A stretch of 64,000 nt of DNA from Gammaproteobacteria bacterium (lineage in GTDB: Bacteria; Pseudomonadota; Gammaproteobacteria; DSM-16500), in assembly GCA_031291175.1 (NCBI GenBank), contig JARLJO010000008.1:1-64000 (forward strand), given 5' to 3'. The position numbers and the translations under genes were made by a program. Position 1 is the first letter of the stretch, and the number at the start of each line of letters is the position of its first letter. The notes under the pieces are model-generated. The model was not told the DNA's origin and did not search any database. It was given only the letters and a program-made list of their open reading frames with translations. Shown piece after piece: positions 1-7,746 of this stretch.

Positions 1-4
1 ATTC

Positions 5-1219
5 ATGCCAAAAGGCGCCGAGAATTCCCCATCTACTCGCTGGCAATACCGTTATGGGCTCTTGGTTAGCTGCCTGAAAGACTGGCAAGAACAACAAAAA
101 GATAATCAAGACCCCGTGATTCAAGGTTATGTATCACACGTAAAGCAAGTCCTGTCTCCTCATCATGAAGAGGATTATGAGATGCTAGCGTGGATGGATC
201 ATGAAGAAATCCATTTCAACAAAAAATATTCTGAATTATATCAAGCCGCCATTGCAGAATGTATTCTAGTTAATTCAAATGAGCATAAGGTTTATGCTGT
301 GCGTAAAGCAGAGATCGAAGACAAGCTCGCCCAAGCAGAAGCAAATTATCACTCAGGTTTATCACGCTTTAATGCATTGTTGAGAACCTTAGAAGCGGCG
401 GAACTGCGAGAAAGAAATAACGTATTCTTAAAAGACATTATTCTATCTGGCAGAGTGTTGCATCAGCAATTTAATGCAGATCCAGCGGCCGCCTTGAGTC
501 ATCTCACCGTTTCTGAGATTTTACTTCTTCAAAATAAAATGTTAGAAAATCTTATTCAAGCAGTCCAGCCTAATCTAGGACAAGAAGAGCGTAATCGCTA
601 TATCAATGAATCTCAAGAGGCTGCAATAAAAATAACCGCTCTCTTTGATGATAGAATCAAGGCGCTAGATTTTAATAGGTTTCCAGCAGAAAAGTTCTGG
701 GGAGGCGTTTTAGCTTTGGTTGGTGTTGTGATCATTACACTTGCCATTGCTGCGCTCATTGCTTCAGGTTCTGGTAGTTTTCTCGGTATTGCCTTTGCTA
801 CCACTGAACTCGTCATGGGAAAAGCTATGGCAAGTGGTGCTGCAATAGGTTGTCTGATGGGTGGTATTTACGGGATTTTCGGTGGCTTCGCGGTTCTATT
901 CGGAGGGATCGCTACTTATTTTTCGGAAGAAAAAAATCATCGCCAGGAATGGGTTGAAGCTCTCAAAAGCCAAACCACTCAATTCGATGCCGCATTAGTA
1001 TCTAGCACTAAAAATGCCAAAAGTTATGGCCGCTTCTTCAAGGTTCCTGATAATCAAATAGAGGGAGCTGCTGGCGCTGCAACACACGAGCAGCCAGAAA
1101 ATCAGGCCGGAGAAGGGCAGGTGCAGTCTGACGCCCCAGCAGCAATCCCCGCAAGTCTCAAACAAGCGGAAGAAGAAGCTCCCCTGAACTGTCAGCCTGG
1201 ATTAGCTCACCGACGCTAA
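5..1219 (+). CDS. Hypothetical two-helix membrane protein, possible effector; 5' end may be cut by window
   Basis: I do not recognise this protein. The N-terminal 230 residues are mainly charged, helical sequence without a signal peptide. Two hydrophobic segments follow at about residues 235-260 and 272-305, both rich in Gly and Ala (for example GGIYGIFGGFAVLFGG), then a soluble Ala/Glu/Gln-rich tail. The reading frame is open to the first base of the window and no ribosome binding site can be seen before the ATG at base 5, so the true start may lie upstream. A cytoplasmic helical region, a glycine-rich hairpin of two membrane helices and a polar C-terminus are common in Dot/Icm substrates, but that is only a resemblance in composition. 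No partner gene is visible; the next genes are on the other strand. Confidence 0.6.
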   Translation: MPKGAENSPSTRWQYRYGLLVSCLKDWQEQQKDNQDPVIQGYVSHVKQVLSPHHEEDYEMLAWMDHEEIHFNKKYSELYQAAIAECILVNSNEHKVYAVRKAEIEDKLAQAEANYHSGLSRFNALLRTLEAAELRERNNVFLKDIILSGRVLHQQFNADPAAALSHLTVSEILLLQNKMLENLIQAVQPNLGQEERNRYINESQEAAIKITALFDDRIKALDFNRFPAEKFWGGVLALVGVVIITLAIAALIASGSGSFLGIAFATTELVMGKAMASGAAIGCLMGGIYGIFGGFAVLFGGIATYFSEEKNHRQEWVEALKSQTTQFDAALVSSTKNAKSYGRFFKVPDNQIEGAAGAATHEQPENQAGEGQVQSDAPAAIPASLKQAEEEAPLNCQPGLAHRR

Positions 1220-1268
1220 AACACCCTCTTGTAGAGAAAAGATCTTATCCTCGCAATAATAATATTTG

Positions 1269-1320
1269 GTAGCACGGACTAAGCCCCACGCTTTTTGTGG
1301 GGGTGTGTCCGCGAAACCCT
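1269..1320. repeat. Intergenic hairpin repeat, copy 1 (imperfect)
   Basis: It begins GTAGCACGGACTAAG and ends GTCCGCGAAACCC, with an imperfect inverted repeat around a CTTTTT loop. A second, perfectly paired copy lies at 6038-6093. The shared sequence outside the stem (GTAGCAC before, GCGAAACCC after) shows a real dispersed element and not two unrelated terminators. This copy ends 2 bp before the stop of the broken M15-like gene fragment. Confidence 0.7.
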
Positions 1321-1322
1321 GT

Positions 1323-1475
1323 TCACTTACTCTCTTTATTTAAATATTCATTATCGCGAGATCCATGCAATAATTCCTGACGATTTTTAATATCAATAAG
1401 CGGCTCATTACATTCAATAATGGGTATGGAAAATATCTCCGGATCTGCAATATAGATAATAATTTTTTTTGCCAT
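1323..1475 (-). pseudogene. N-terminal fragment, probably of a VanX-type M15 D-Ala-D-Ala dipeptidase
   Basis: A 50-codon frame starts at an ATG at 1475 and encodes a peptide containing IADPEIFSIPIIECNEPLID. The pattern of a short acidic 'DP' turn followed by IPI..C.EPLIDI resembles the N-terminus of M15 D-alanyl-D-alanine dipeptidases as I remember them from Legionellales. These are normally close to 200 residues and carry their zinc ligands further on, so the catalytic part is absent. The frame ends at the edge of the hairpin repeat, suggesting loss of the 3' part by a rearrangement there. The family match rests on a short stretch and is tentative; it could also be a small unrelated gene. 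Confidence 0.35.
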
Positions 1476-1501
1476 TGCTAATGAAAGAGCCTTCACTTCA
1501 A

Positions 1502-2533
1502 TTATTTAGTATCAAAATAAAAAATATTCTTAATGTTATCAAAATGCGGAACTTTACCTGTGGATTCGGTAAAATTATTTTGCGTACGATGTGAAATAAC
1601 ACTTCGCCAAAACCGATATGCCCCTTCATTCCCCGGCATGACCATCACTTCCCACCGACCAGGAAATCGGTCAAAACACCAATTTGCAACGGCTTTTCCT
1701 ATGCCCTGATGTTTAAATTTTCTTAAAATAAAAAACTGTGCCATATTAAATTCAGTGGCAGATTCACAGCCAAGATTATCAACGATAACAAAACCCGCTA
1801 TTTCATTTTTATAGTGAATTAAAAATGGGTAAGCTTTATCAGTTTCCCAGTATTTTTTAAAGCTAATGCATTCATATAAACCATCTTGAGGCATCTCCCA
1901 ACCCTTTGCGTGCCCCATGTATTCGCTCATATCATAGACATAAAAGCGGCCCATATTTTGAATAACAGAGTAATCACTGATTGAAGCAGGAATCAGTTTT
2001 AGGTCGTCAAATTGAATTTTGTTATTGTAAATTTCATAATAAGGTACCTGCATATTGTGAAAGTCAACCAAGCCACAATAAGACATGCCCGCTTTTTCTA
2101 AAACGCTTCTTGATCGTTCGTTTTTAACATGTACTCTAGCAACCACTTTAGAAAGAGAAAAATGCTTAAAGCCAAACTGGATAAGCGCTTTGGCAAGTTC
2201 AGTTGCATAGCCCTTGTGCCAGTCTCTTTTATTTAAGCGATAGGCGATTTCCACTTCAGATTGTGTTACATCAAAGCCCAAATGAAATAATCCAGCCTGC
2301 CCAACAAAATGGTTAGTGCTTTTCTCAAAAACCGAATAAAGACTGTAACCATGCTGCTCATGATAATGTTTCGCTTTTGTCAGAAATTCTTTTATCTGTT
2401 CTTCCGTTTCAATATTGCCAGAGCCAATATATTGCATGACTTCTGGATCAGTGCGCAGGCTTAATAGATCATTAAAATCAGCTTCCGTTGGCAGTTTTAG
2501 CGTCAGTCTTTTGGTTTCTAAAATAATGCTCAC
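1502..2533 (-). CDS. Tandem GNAT acetyltransferase (two acetyltransferase domains)
   Basis: The protein has two GNAT folds in one chain. Residues 1-170 are RimJ/RimL type: ETKRLTLKLPTEADFNDLL at the start, the acetyl-CoA loop region around RDWHKGYATE and the C-terminal SRSVLEKAGM typical of this group. Residues 175-343 form a second, divergent GNAT domain with FKHQGIGKAVANWCF as its acetyl-CoA binding turn and a WEVMVMPGNEGAYRFWR strand-helix. Substrate is unknown; RimJ-type enzymes acetylate N-terminal amines of proteins or small molecules. It overlaps the next upstream GNAT gene by 4 bp, so the two are co-transcribed and probably translationally coupled. The domain call is firm, the function is not. 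Confidence 0.85.
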   Translation of the reverse strand: MSIILETKRLTLKLPTEADFNDLLSLRTDPEVMQYIGSGNIETEEQIKEFLTKAKHYHEQHGYSLYSVFEKSTNHFVGQAGLFHLGFDVTQSEVEIAYRLNKRDWHKGYATELAKALIQFGFKHFSLSKVVARVHVKNERSRSVLEKAGMSYCGLVDFHNMQVPYYEIYNNKIQFDDLKLIPASISDYSVIQNMGRFYVYDMSEYMGHAKGWEMPQDGLYECISFKKYWETDKAYPFLIHYKNEIAGFVIVDNLGCESATEFNMAQFFILRKFKHQGIGKAVANWCFDRFPGRWEVMVMPGNEGAYRFWRSVISHRTQNNFTESTGKVPHFDNIKNIFYFDTK

Positions 2534-2949
2534 TCTAAATCCTTACGTAAAAAATAAAAAATAGAATTTTTTTCATAGCCATGCCGTTCAAACTCAACAT
2601 AAAAGCCTAGTTTTTTATAAAAATCAAGCGCCTCCCAGTCCATCGTGAATACCGTTATAAAAGGACAATGATTTTCAACGGCGAGTTTTTCCACCGCAGC
2701 CATCACTTTCTTTCCATAACCTTTTCCTCGCAAAGACTCATGCACCCATAATGAATCAACATGCAAACTACCATAAAGTATTACCCCATTACAGCCACCT
2801 TGAATGGTCTCTGAGTTATCGCGTATGAAAAACCCAAAAGCCTGAAATGGCTTGTGATTTTTTTGTTGTTTTGCAAATGCAATAATGCCGTTATTCAATA
2901 CTTGAACATCTTCGGCTTTTGGATTTTCTTCATAGACAATATTTAACAT
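2530..2949 (-). CDS. GNAT family N-acetyltransferase
   Basis: A 139-residue single-domain GNAT protein. The central strand and pyrophosphate-binding turn are clear (HVDSLWVHESLRGKGYGKKV, residues about 64-83), followed by the usual C-terminal ALDFYKKLGF helix-strand. Such small GNATs in Legionellales act on unknown small molecules or antibiotics. It is the first gene of a two-gene minus-strand unit with the tandem GNAT gene, with a 4-bp overlap. A broken relative of the same type lies at 6233-6449, so this family has been duplicated or acquired repeatedly in the region. Confidence 0.88.
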   Translation of the reverse strand: MLNIVYEENPKAEDVQVLNNGIIAFAKQQKNHKPFQAFGFFIRDNSETIQGGCNGVILYGSLHVDSLWVHESLRGKGYGKKVMAAVEKLAVENHCPFITVFTMDWEALDFYKKLGFYVEFERHGYEKNSIFYFLRKDLE

Positions 2950-3045
2950 GGTTGGCCTTTTATGTTGGCGATAGAGGCTTCAATGCTACCCGATTTAGAA
3001 ATGAATATGCAGCGATTTTAGATGGCTTCACCGTGTTTAGAAATT

Positions 3046-4020
3046 TTATGTCGTAATAGACAGATCGCGAGTTTGAATAATAGAGGATTTATTTAAAAGA
3101 CACTTGGGCCGATATAACGTTTTAGCCAGTTGCAGATTGGCGTTATTGCCATCATCATCACAATTACACTCTGTACAATCACTCCAATAATGTTTACAAA
3201 ATTCTGAAAATATAAAGGCCGAAGCATTTTTAAAATCGGGGTCAGTTTTTTCTATCAAAATGAGCGCTTGTTTAGGCGTAAGATAAGTGCCAAAAGTAAA
3301 ACCAATGAGTTTCTCATCAGCAAACAAGACCATTCCTTTTAAACCGGGCGATCGCCAATTTTTAATTATGCGTTCACACGCCTGGAATTCGTCTTGCTGA
3401 TAATTGCGTTCTTCTGGCGTTTGAAAATCTCTTTTTGCCTTGTCCCATTTCTTTAATAAGTTTAAACAATCGGGAATATAGGCGTCGCTCATCGAGTCAA
3501 TATAATGATTGGGATAATCACGCATAAATTTATTTTTGCTCTGTCTTTTAGACGCTAAAGCGCTTCCTGCCAAGGTGATGATTTTGTCTATGTCATAAAC
3601 ATAATCTTTACCAGAGGAATAGGGTCTTATTTCTAAGCCTGCAATTGTACAATCAGCAATGCGAGCGAGTTGCTCATCAGAAACAGCATTGATTTTGCCT
3701 GCGAATTTATTCCCTTTCTCAGCATTAAAAGCATTCATTCTTTTAAAGCAATACAGTAATGCTTTTTGCAAGTCGTAAATGGTGGCTTCGGCTTCAGGCA
3801 GCGGTGGAATAAAAAGATGTAAGAAATCATTATCTATCATAAACACGCAAATGTGATTATGGCAGCTCATCCAGCGAATTTGCAAAAGATCGGCATAGGC
3901 ATACATAACGCTGAATGAATAATGTGAAATGGGGCTGGAAGTTTTATTTATAAGATTACGAAAAACCGAAGAATCGTTAAGAGAAATGGGGTTAAGTTCA
4001 GAAATGATATCCATGCTCAT
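3046..4020 (-). CDS. DUF2156 protein (lysyl-phosphatidylglycerol synthase C-terminal-like, GNAT fold)
   Basis: The layout fits DUF2156: an N-terminal half with PISHYSFSVMYAYADL and a C-terminal half with RDYPNHYIDSM, EFQACERIIKNW and KGMVLFADEKLIGFTFG, the paired GNAT-like folds of this family. Members include the aminoacyl-phosphatidylglycerol synthase catalytic domain, but free-standing proteins are mostly of unknown function. I chose the ATG at 4020 (MSMDIISEL) because AAAGG lies about 10 bases before it; an in-frame ATG at 4065 would add 15 residues. The last 40 residues contain a Cys-rich patch (CTECNCDDD) that I cannot explain. It is divergent from the CPBP gene with about 230 bp between. 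Confidence 0.75.
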   Translation of the reverse strand: MSMDIISELNPISLNDSSVFRNLINKTSSPISHYSFSVMYAYADLLQIRWMSCHNHICVFMIDNDFLHLFIPPLPEAEATIYDLQKALLYCFKRMNAFNAEKGNKFAGKINAVSDEQLARIADCTIAGLEIRPYSSGKDYVYDIDKIITLAGSALASKRQSKNKFMRDYPNHYIDSMSDAYIPDCLNLLKKWDKAKRDFQTPEERNYQQDEFQACERIIKNWRSPGLKGMVLFADEKLIGFTFGTYLTPKQALILIEKTDPDFKNASAFIFSEFCKHYWSDCTECNCDDDGNNANLQLAKTLYRPKCLLNKSSIIQTRDLSITT

Positions 4021-4247
4021 CGTGAAAACCTTTGTCAATATCCTTAAGATTAGCATAGCCTCCATGTCAGGAGCTAGCAGATCAACACCCGTTTAGAAAA
4101 GCTAAAGAACTAAAAAAAACCAAATTCCGCTTTAAGGTATAATAAAAACTACCTATACTCAGGCGATGCATTGCGTTAGTCTATTTTCAGGGGCAGATAT
4201 CCATGCAAAGAATAAACATCAATGACTCAAAAAAATGAAGGGATATT

Positions 4248-5021
4248 ATGTTTAACTGGGCGTTATTTTTTATTTTAATTGGGTTATGTATCCCTGGTGT
4301 TTTATTTGTTATTCCGGTGACAAAAAATATTTATAAATTTATCAAAGTGAGTTTGCCAACAGCCAAGAAGCTTCCTTCCAGAAAGTTATTTATAATCATC
4401 TCAACCGTTCAAACATTAATACTTATTTCTCTTGCGGCGGCTTTTGGAGTGGCTGCTAGTAATCAAACAAATTTACACGCACCATTTTTAGAAGCCCTGG
4501 TCAGTGGAAAAATTGCTTGGGATGCCTTGCAGCCTCAAATTTTACCATCATTAGTTGTCGGTATCGCCGGAGCCGTTATTTTTCTTATGGTCTATTATGG
4601 TGTTTGCAGGCCACGCTTAGACAAAAAAACAATTCAATGCATGGAAAGTTTGCGCATGTCCTCTGGAATTTGGGGGCGTGTGTTGTATGGTGGAATTGTA
4701 GAGGAAGTTTTATCTCGCTGGGGATTAATGATGTTTTTTGTGTGGGTAGGAACATTTTTTGGAGGGCCTTCCCCCTTTATTTTATGGGCGGCCATTATTA
4801 TTTCAGGATTATTATTTGGCTTGGGTCATTTGCCCGCTTATTTATCTTTTGGCTGTAAAAAAACGCCTGCCTTTATGATATCTATGCTAGGGTTGAACTT
4901 ATGGGCATCAATCATTTTTGGCTGGTTATTTTGGCATTACGGATTATGTGCGGCGATGATCGCGCATGCTCTTTTTCATCTGGTTTGGTATCCTTTTGAT
5001 GTTTATTTTGCTGAAAAATAA
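4248..5021 (+). CDS. CPBP family intramembrane metalloprotease
   Basis: An integral membrane protein of 257 residues with about six to seven hydrophobic segments. It carries the CPBP (CAAX protease and bacteriocin-processing) motifs: EEVLSRW at residues 152-158 (the paired glutamates and following Arg), GLGH with His194, and HALFH with His240 and His244. Family members are Rce1-like membrane proteases that cleave near or inside the bilayer; in bacteria they are linked to bacteriocin maturation or self-immunity, or have unknown substrates. No peptide precursor or secretion gene lies beside it, so a specific role is not suggested. It starts a plus-strand pair with the papain-like gene 120 bp downstream. 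Confidence 0.85.
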   Translation: MFNWALFFILIGLCIPGVLFVIPVTKNIYKFIKVSLPTAKKLPSRKLFIIISTVQTLILISLAAAFGVAASNQTNLHAPFLEALVSGKIAWDALQPQILPSLVVGIAGAVIFLMVYYGVCRPRLDKKTIQCMESLRMSSGIWGRVLYGGIVEEVLSRWGLMMFFVWVGTFFGGPSPFILWAAIIISGLLFGLGHLPAYLSFGCKKTPAFMISMLGLNLWASIIFGWLFWHYGLCAAMIAHALFHLVWYPFDVYFAEK

Positions 5022-5140
5022 AGAAAAATCTAAGCGCCATTTCGCTCTTCATGTGATTGGGCAAGTCGTGGTGTTTTGACCTCTGCCCATGTAATCCGCC
5101 TTCCTGTGCTATGCTATTAGTATTCATCGGGGGCAATTCC

Positions 5141-5971
5141 ATGATCATCAATTCGTACTCTGAAAATTTATTTTTTGCTCATTCAGCCCTTTCCAGGATT
5201 CAAAAAGACTTTTCGGTAGGTTCAACCAATCGTCCTGGAGATAGTGATCGACCCCAATTCCAACAAGCCAGCGATAGAATTGAAGCGGCCTGTGATTATT
5301 GGCAGAAAAAAATAGATGCAACGGTTTTCAGTATGGCGCCTACAGATCCTCACTTTGAAGAATATTTTATTCTCGACGCTATGCTCTTTGGCGGAAGTCA
5401 CGGGATCCAGGAAGCTGGAAATTGTGGAGCGAAAAGTTGTGCTGCATTAGGTTATTTGTTTCTCTGTAATATTAAACCAGTCGCTTATGCTTCGGTAACC
5501 TCGGGCGGGAGTGAGGGAGGGCATGATTTTCTTATTATTGGCGACCTGAACAAACCCAACGAAGCTATTGTTTGTGATCTCCACTATGAAGAATGCTATC
5601 AATTAGCTCGCTTCAAGGATTACTCGGCCGCGAAGTATTTTGGCACTGATATTGAAATTCAATGGCAATGTACAAAAGAATATGACGAACAAAGTATAGA
5701 AAAACTGTGTGGTCGACCTCCTATCTTGATAGATCAACCTCAAGAAAGAGTAAGTCGATTCTTTTTTTCAAAATTCACGGAATATTTAAAAGCTAGCAGA
5801 GTCATATTTAATTTAGGACAAAATAATCTTACTTTAGATCCTCCTACTATTAAGTTTTCAGCAAAACCACGTAAATTCGTGGTTCCCACAGAAGAAATGC
5901 AACGGGTATCCCAATTTGAAGAAGTCTCAGCAAGAGCGCAAGAGTATCAAAAGGGAGTCCGAGTAAGATAA
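5141..5971 (+). CDS. Putative papain-like cysteine protease or deamidase, effector candidate
   Basis: Unrecognised as a named family, but the order of conserved-looking residues fits a papain/transglutaminase-like fold: AGNCGAKSCAALGYLF with Cys95 at the start of a helix, SEGGHDFLIIGDL with His128 starting a strand, and EAIVCDLHYE with Asp146. The block NCG-x-K/E-S, then GHxFLxIGD, then hydrophobic-CDxH, is the Cys-His-Asp arrangement seen in several bacterial effector proteases and deamidases. There is no signal peptide or membrane segment, so export, if any, would be by the Dot/Icm system. I chose the ATG at 5141, preceded by TCGGGGG, over an upstream in-frame start at 5057 that would add 28 implausible Cys-rich residues. 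Length 276 residues. Confidence 0.55.
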   Translation: MIINSYSENLFFAHSALSRIQKDFSVGSTNRPGDSDRPQFQQASDRIEAACDYWQKKIDATVFSMAPTDPHFEEYFILDAMLFGGSHGIQEAGNCGAKSCAALGYLFLCNIKPVAYASVTSGGSEGGHDFLIIGDLNKPNEAIVCDLHYEECYQLARFKDYSAAKYFGTDIEIQWQCTKEYDEQSIEKLCGRPPILIDQPQERVSRFFFSKFTEYLKASRVIFNLGQNNLTLDPPTIKFSAKPRKFVVPTEEMQRVSQFEEVSARAQEYQKGVRVR

Positions 5972-6037
5972 AAACATAGTATCAGTTTGTAACGTCAAAT
6001 ACTTCAAGGCGTCAACTTTGGTCCACAATAAAATTTC

Positions 6038-6093
6038 GTAGCACGGACTAAGACCCCCACGTTTTTTGTGGGGGTCTTAGTCCGCGAAACCCC
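6038..6093. repeat. Intergenic hairpin repeat, copy 2 (perfect 17-bp stem)
   Basis: The stem arms are 6044-6060 (CGGACTAAGACCCCCAC) and 6068-6084, pairing perfectly over 17 bp around a 7-nt GTTTTTT loop. The flanks GTAGCA and GCGAAACCC are shared with the copy at 1269-1320. It sits 66 bp after the papain-like gene, and a long stem like this could end transcription, but the shared flanks argue for a mobile or REP-like palindrome. Confidence 0.8.
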
Positions 6094-6144
6094 TTCAGTT
6101 GTTCTCCTCACGCAAAGGGATAAAACCGGGAAAACCGAAAACCG

Positions 6145-6174
6145 GTGTCAAGTACTATCATAGATCACGTTCTT
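6145..6174 (+). repeat. 30-bp direct repeat, left copy
   Basis: It begins GTGTCAAGTACTATCATAG and matches 7684-7713 at 28 of 30 positions, in the same orientation. The two copies bracket the broken GNAT gene and the 355-residue gene, a 1.54-kb segment. This may mark the ends of an inserted cassette or be a short dispersed repeat. Confidence 0.65.
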
Positions 6175-6232
6175 CAACTTTTTTGCTTATAATGTTTTTG
6201 CCAAAAAATAGCGTTTGTGTTCAGGCGGGCAA

Positions 6233-6449
6233 TCATAGTACGCCAAAAACTTTGTATCCATGTTTAAAGTAGAAATCTTTTCCCTGAAAATCAAACGTAT
6301 CAAGATGAGACATATAGCAACCATGGGTTTTTGCCAAGCTTTCAATATGCTTCAAAAGCACAGAACTTAAATTTTGGCCGCGATATTCTTTTTCAATTAT
6401 GCGTTGGCACTCTTCGGGGGGGGGCGGGTTCTAATGTATAATTTTTCAT
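6233..6449 (-). pseudogene. GNAT acetyltransferase remnant with internal deletion and poly-G frameshift
   Basis: Reading from an ATG at 6449 with GGGAG upstream gives MKNYTLEPAP, the N-terminus of a small GNAT protein. Then comes a run of nine C (nine G on the plus strand, 6416-6424), after which the frame must shift by one base to continue as IIEKEYRGQNLSSVLLKHIE and SHLDTFDFQGKDFYFKHGY, ending at the stop at 6233. The second part is the acetyl-CoA turn and C-terminal half of a Legionellales-type GNAT. About 50 codons of the middle of the domain are missing, so no active enzyme is possible. One base less in the homopolymer would join the two parts in frame. Confidence 0.7.
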
Positions 6450-6601
6450 AAATACTCCCTGGAAAAAGGGGGGGGGCACCCTTTCAAGCAAAGCGATTTT
6501 TTAATTTATAATCAATAAAATAAGTGGTATCCCTCACGTAAGATTTCCTTAATATCTTTCTGCTAAAATTCCCGGATATTAATTATTCAGAGGGTGTCAC
6601 T

Positions 6602-7669
6602 ATGGCCTTACCAATGGTCCTTTTTTTCGAGCGTCATTGGGATACCATTCCCAAAAAAGTCCTCAAAAAGTTATTAACTGCCTTGGCTGAGTTAGGCTAT
6701 GACACCCTGTGTTTTGAAAGACCGCAAAACCTGACATTCACTGAGAACATTCAAAGTATGCAAACTGGCATTGACTTTGTGAGGGAACAGATTGTGCAAG
6801 CCAAATCCTTTTTAGTAAAAGCCGGGGTAAAACTGGATAAAGAATTGTGGGAGCTTCCTTTTGTAGAGTTATGTAATATTCTTCAGGAACATGTGTCGAG
6901 TAAGCGCTATATGGAGCTAGCTGAGCTTATCAAAAATCTTCCGGGCCATGAAATCTTACTGGAAATAATGAATGAGGCTAATGTTCATGAGATGTTGGTG
7001 CTAGGTACGGATATCAATGAAGATCATTACTATTCAATAGTCAGTCAGTCTTATGATACACGCATTACGGCGCTAAAAGATTCAGCCAAAAAAAGAGAAA
7101 TGACAATGGGCATGAATTTGATCGGAGACTATCAACAGAGAAAAGGTGTCGCCTATCTCGGTGGCGCTCTACATTCGAATGCTATAATTGAAATACTAAA
7201 GAAAGGCATTTCTGAGGATCAAATTTTAGCTTATCTTCCTCACTCACCTGAAAACCTGATGCCGGATGAGAATGATTTTGAAGGAGCTTTAAAAGACTTT
7301 GTACCTATGGACAGGCGATTTCTTCTCCGCACAGAAGCTGACGTCGATCATTTTATCGCTAGACTGTTGCGCGATATAGAAGTCAGTAATATACATACTG
7401 TTTCGCATCATCCCCAATCAAATTCTCATGCTACATTGTTAGCCGCAAAATTCAAACACCCTTTTGAAGTCTATTTGCGCCAATCCTGTAAGGCTGATGC
7501 ACGTTTGGAAGTGAAGGACGAAGTCAATGCGGAGGCTATTGCAGCAGAGTGTAAGCAATATAATATCCCCACACGATTCCATTTATTCAAAAACAAAAAA
7601 TATCTCATTGTTGAGGATATCAATACAAAAGAAGTGGCAACCAATATACGAAAAATGAGCGCTGTTTGA
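6602..7669 (+). CDS. Hypothetical protein, possibly TraB/ChaN-like
   Basis: A soluble 355-residue protein that I do not recognise with certainty. It opens with a strand and FERHW, then LGYDTLCFERP. Near residue 190 it has VAYLGGALHSNAII, a strand followed by GG-x-x-H, which recalls the G-x-x-H turn of the TraB/Tiki/ChaN-like fold. After residue 245 it becomes a mixed alpha/beta segment with HHPQSNSHATLLAAKF. There is no signal peptide or membrane helix. The start is supported by AGAGGGTGT just upstream. It stands alone between two 30-bp direct repeats and converges on the secreted-protein gene. Function is unknown; the fold suggestion is weak. Confidence 0.55.
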   Translation: MALPMVLFFERHWDTIPKKVLKKLLTALAELGYDTLCFERPQNLTFTENIQSMQTGIDFVREQIVQAKSFLVKAGVKLDKELWELPFVELCNILQEHVSSKRYMELAELIKNLPGHEILLEIMNEANVHEMLVLGTDINEDHYYSIVSQSYDTRITALKDSAKKREMTMGMNLIGDYQQRKGVAYLGGALHSNAIIEILKKGISEDQILAYLPHSPENLMPDENDFEGALKDFVPMDRRFLLRTEADVDHFIARLLRDIEVSNIHTVSHHPQSNSHATLLAAKFKHPFEVYLRQSCKADARLEVKDEVNAEAIAAECKQYNIPTRFHLFKNKKYLIVEDINTKEVATNIRKMSAV

Positions 7670-7683
7670 TTTATGGGTAATCA

Positions 7684-7713
7684 GTGTCAAGTGCTATCAT
7701 AGATCATGTTCTT
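7684..7713 (+). repeat. 30-bp direct repeat, right copy
   Basis: It begins GTGTCAAGTGCTATCATAG and is the partner of 6145-6174 with two mismatches. It lies 14 bp after the stop of the 355-residue gene, so that gene ends almost exactly at the repeat. Confidence 0.65.
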
Positions 7714-7746
7714 AATTGCCTGATACCAATATTATTATCGGCAATT
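7714..7746. terminator. Hairpin between convergent genes
   Basis: AATTGCC (7714-7720) pairs with GGCAATT (7740-7746), extended by GATA/TATC with one bulged T. The right arm overlaps the last codons and stop of the minus-strand secreted-protein gene. The position between two convergent genes fits a bidirectional terminator, although no long T-run follows on either side. Confidence 0.4.

Noticed and set aside
4517-4858. 113-codon plus-strand frame inside the CPBP gene
   Set aside because: It is in another frame of a gene whose catalytic motifs are all present; composition is that of a shifted membrane protein.
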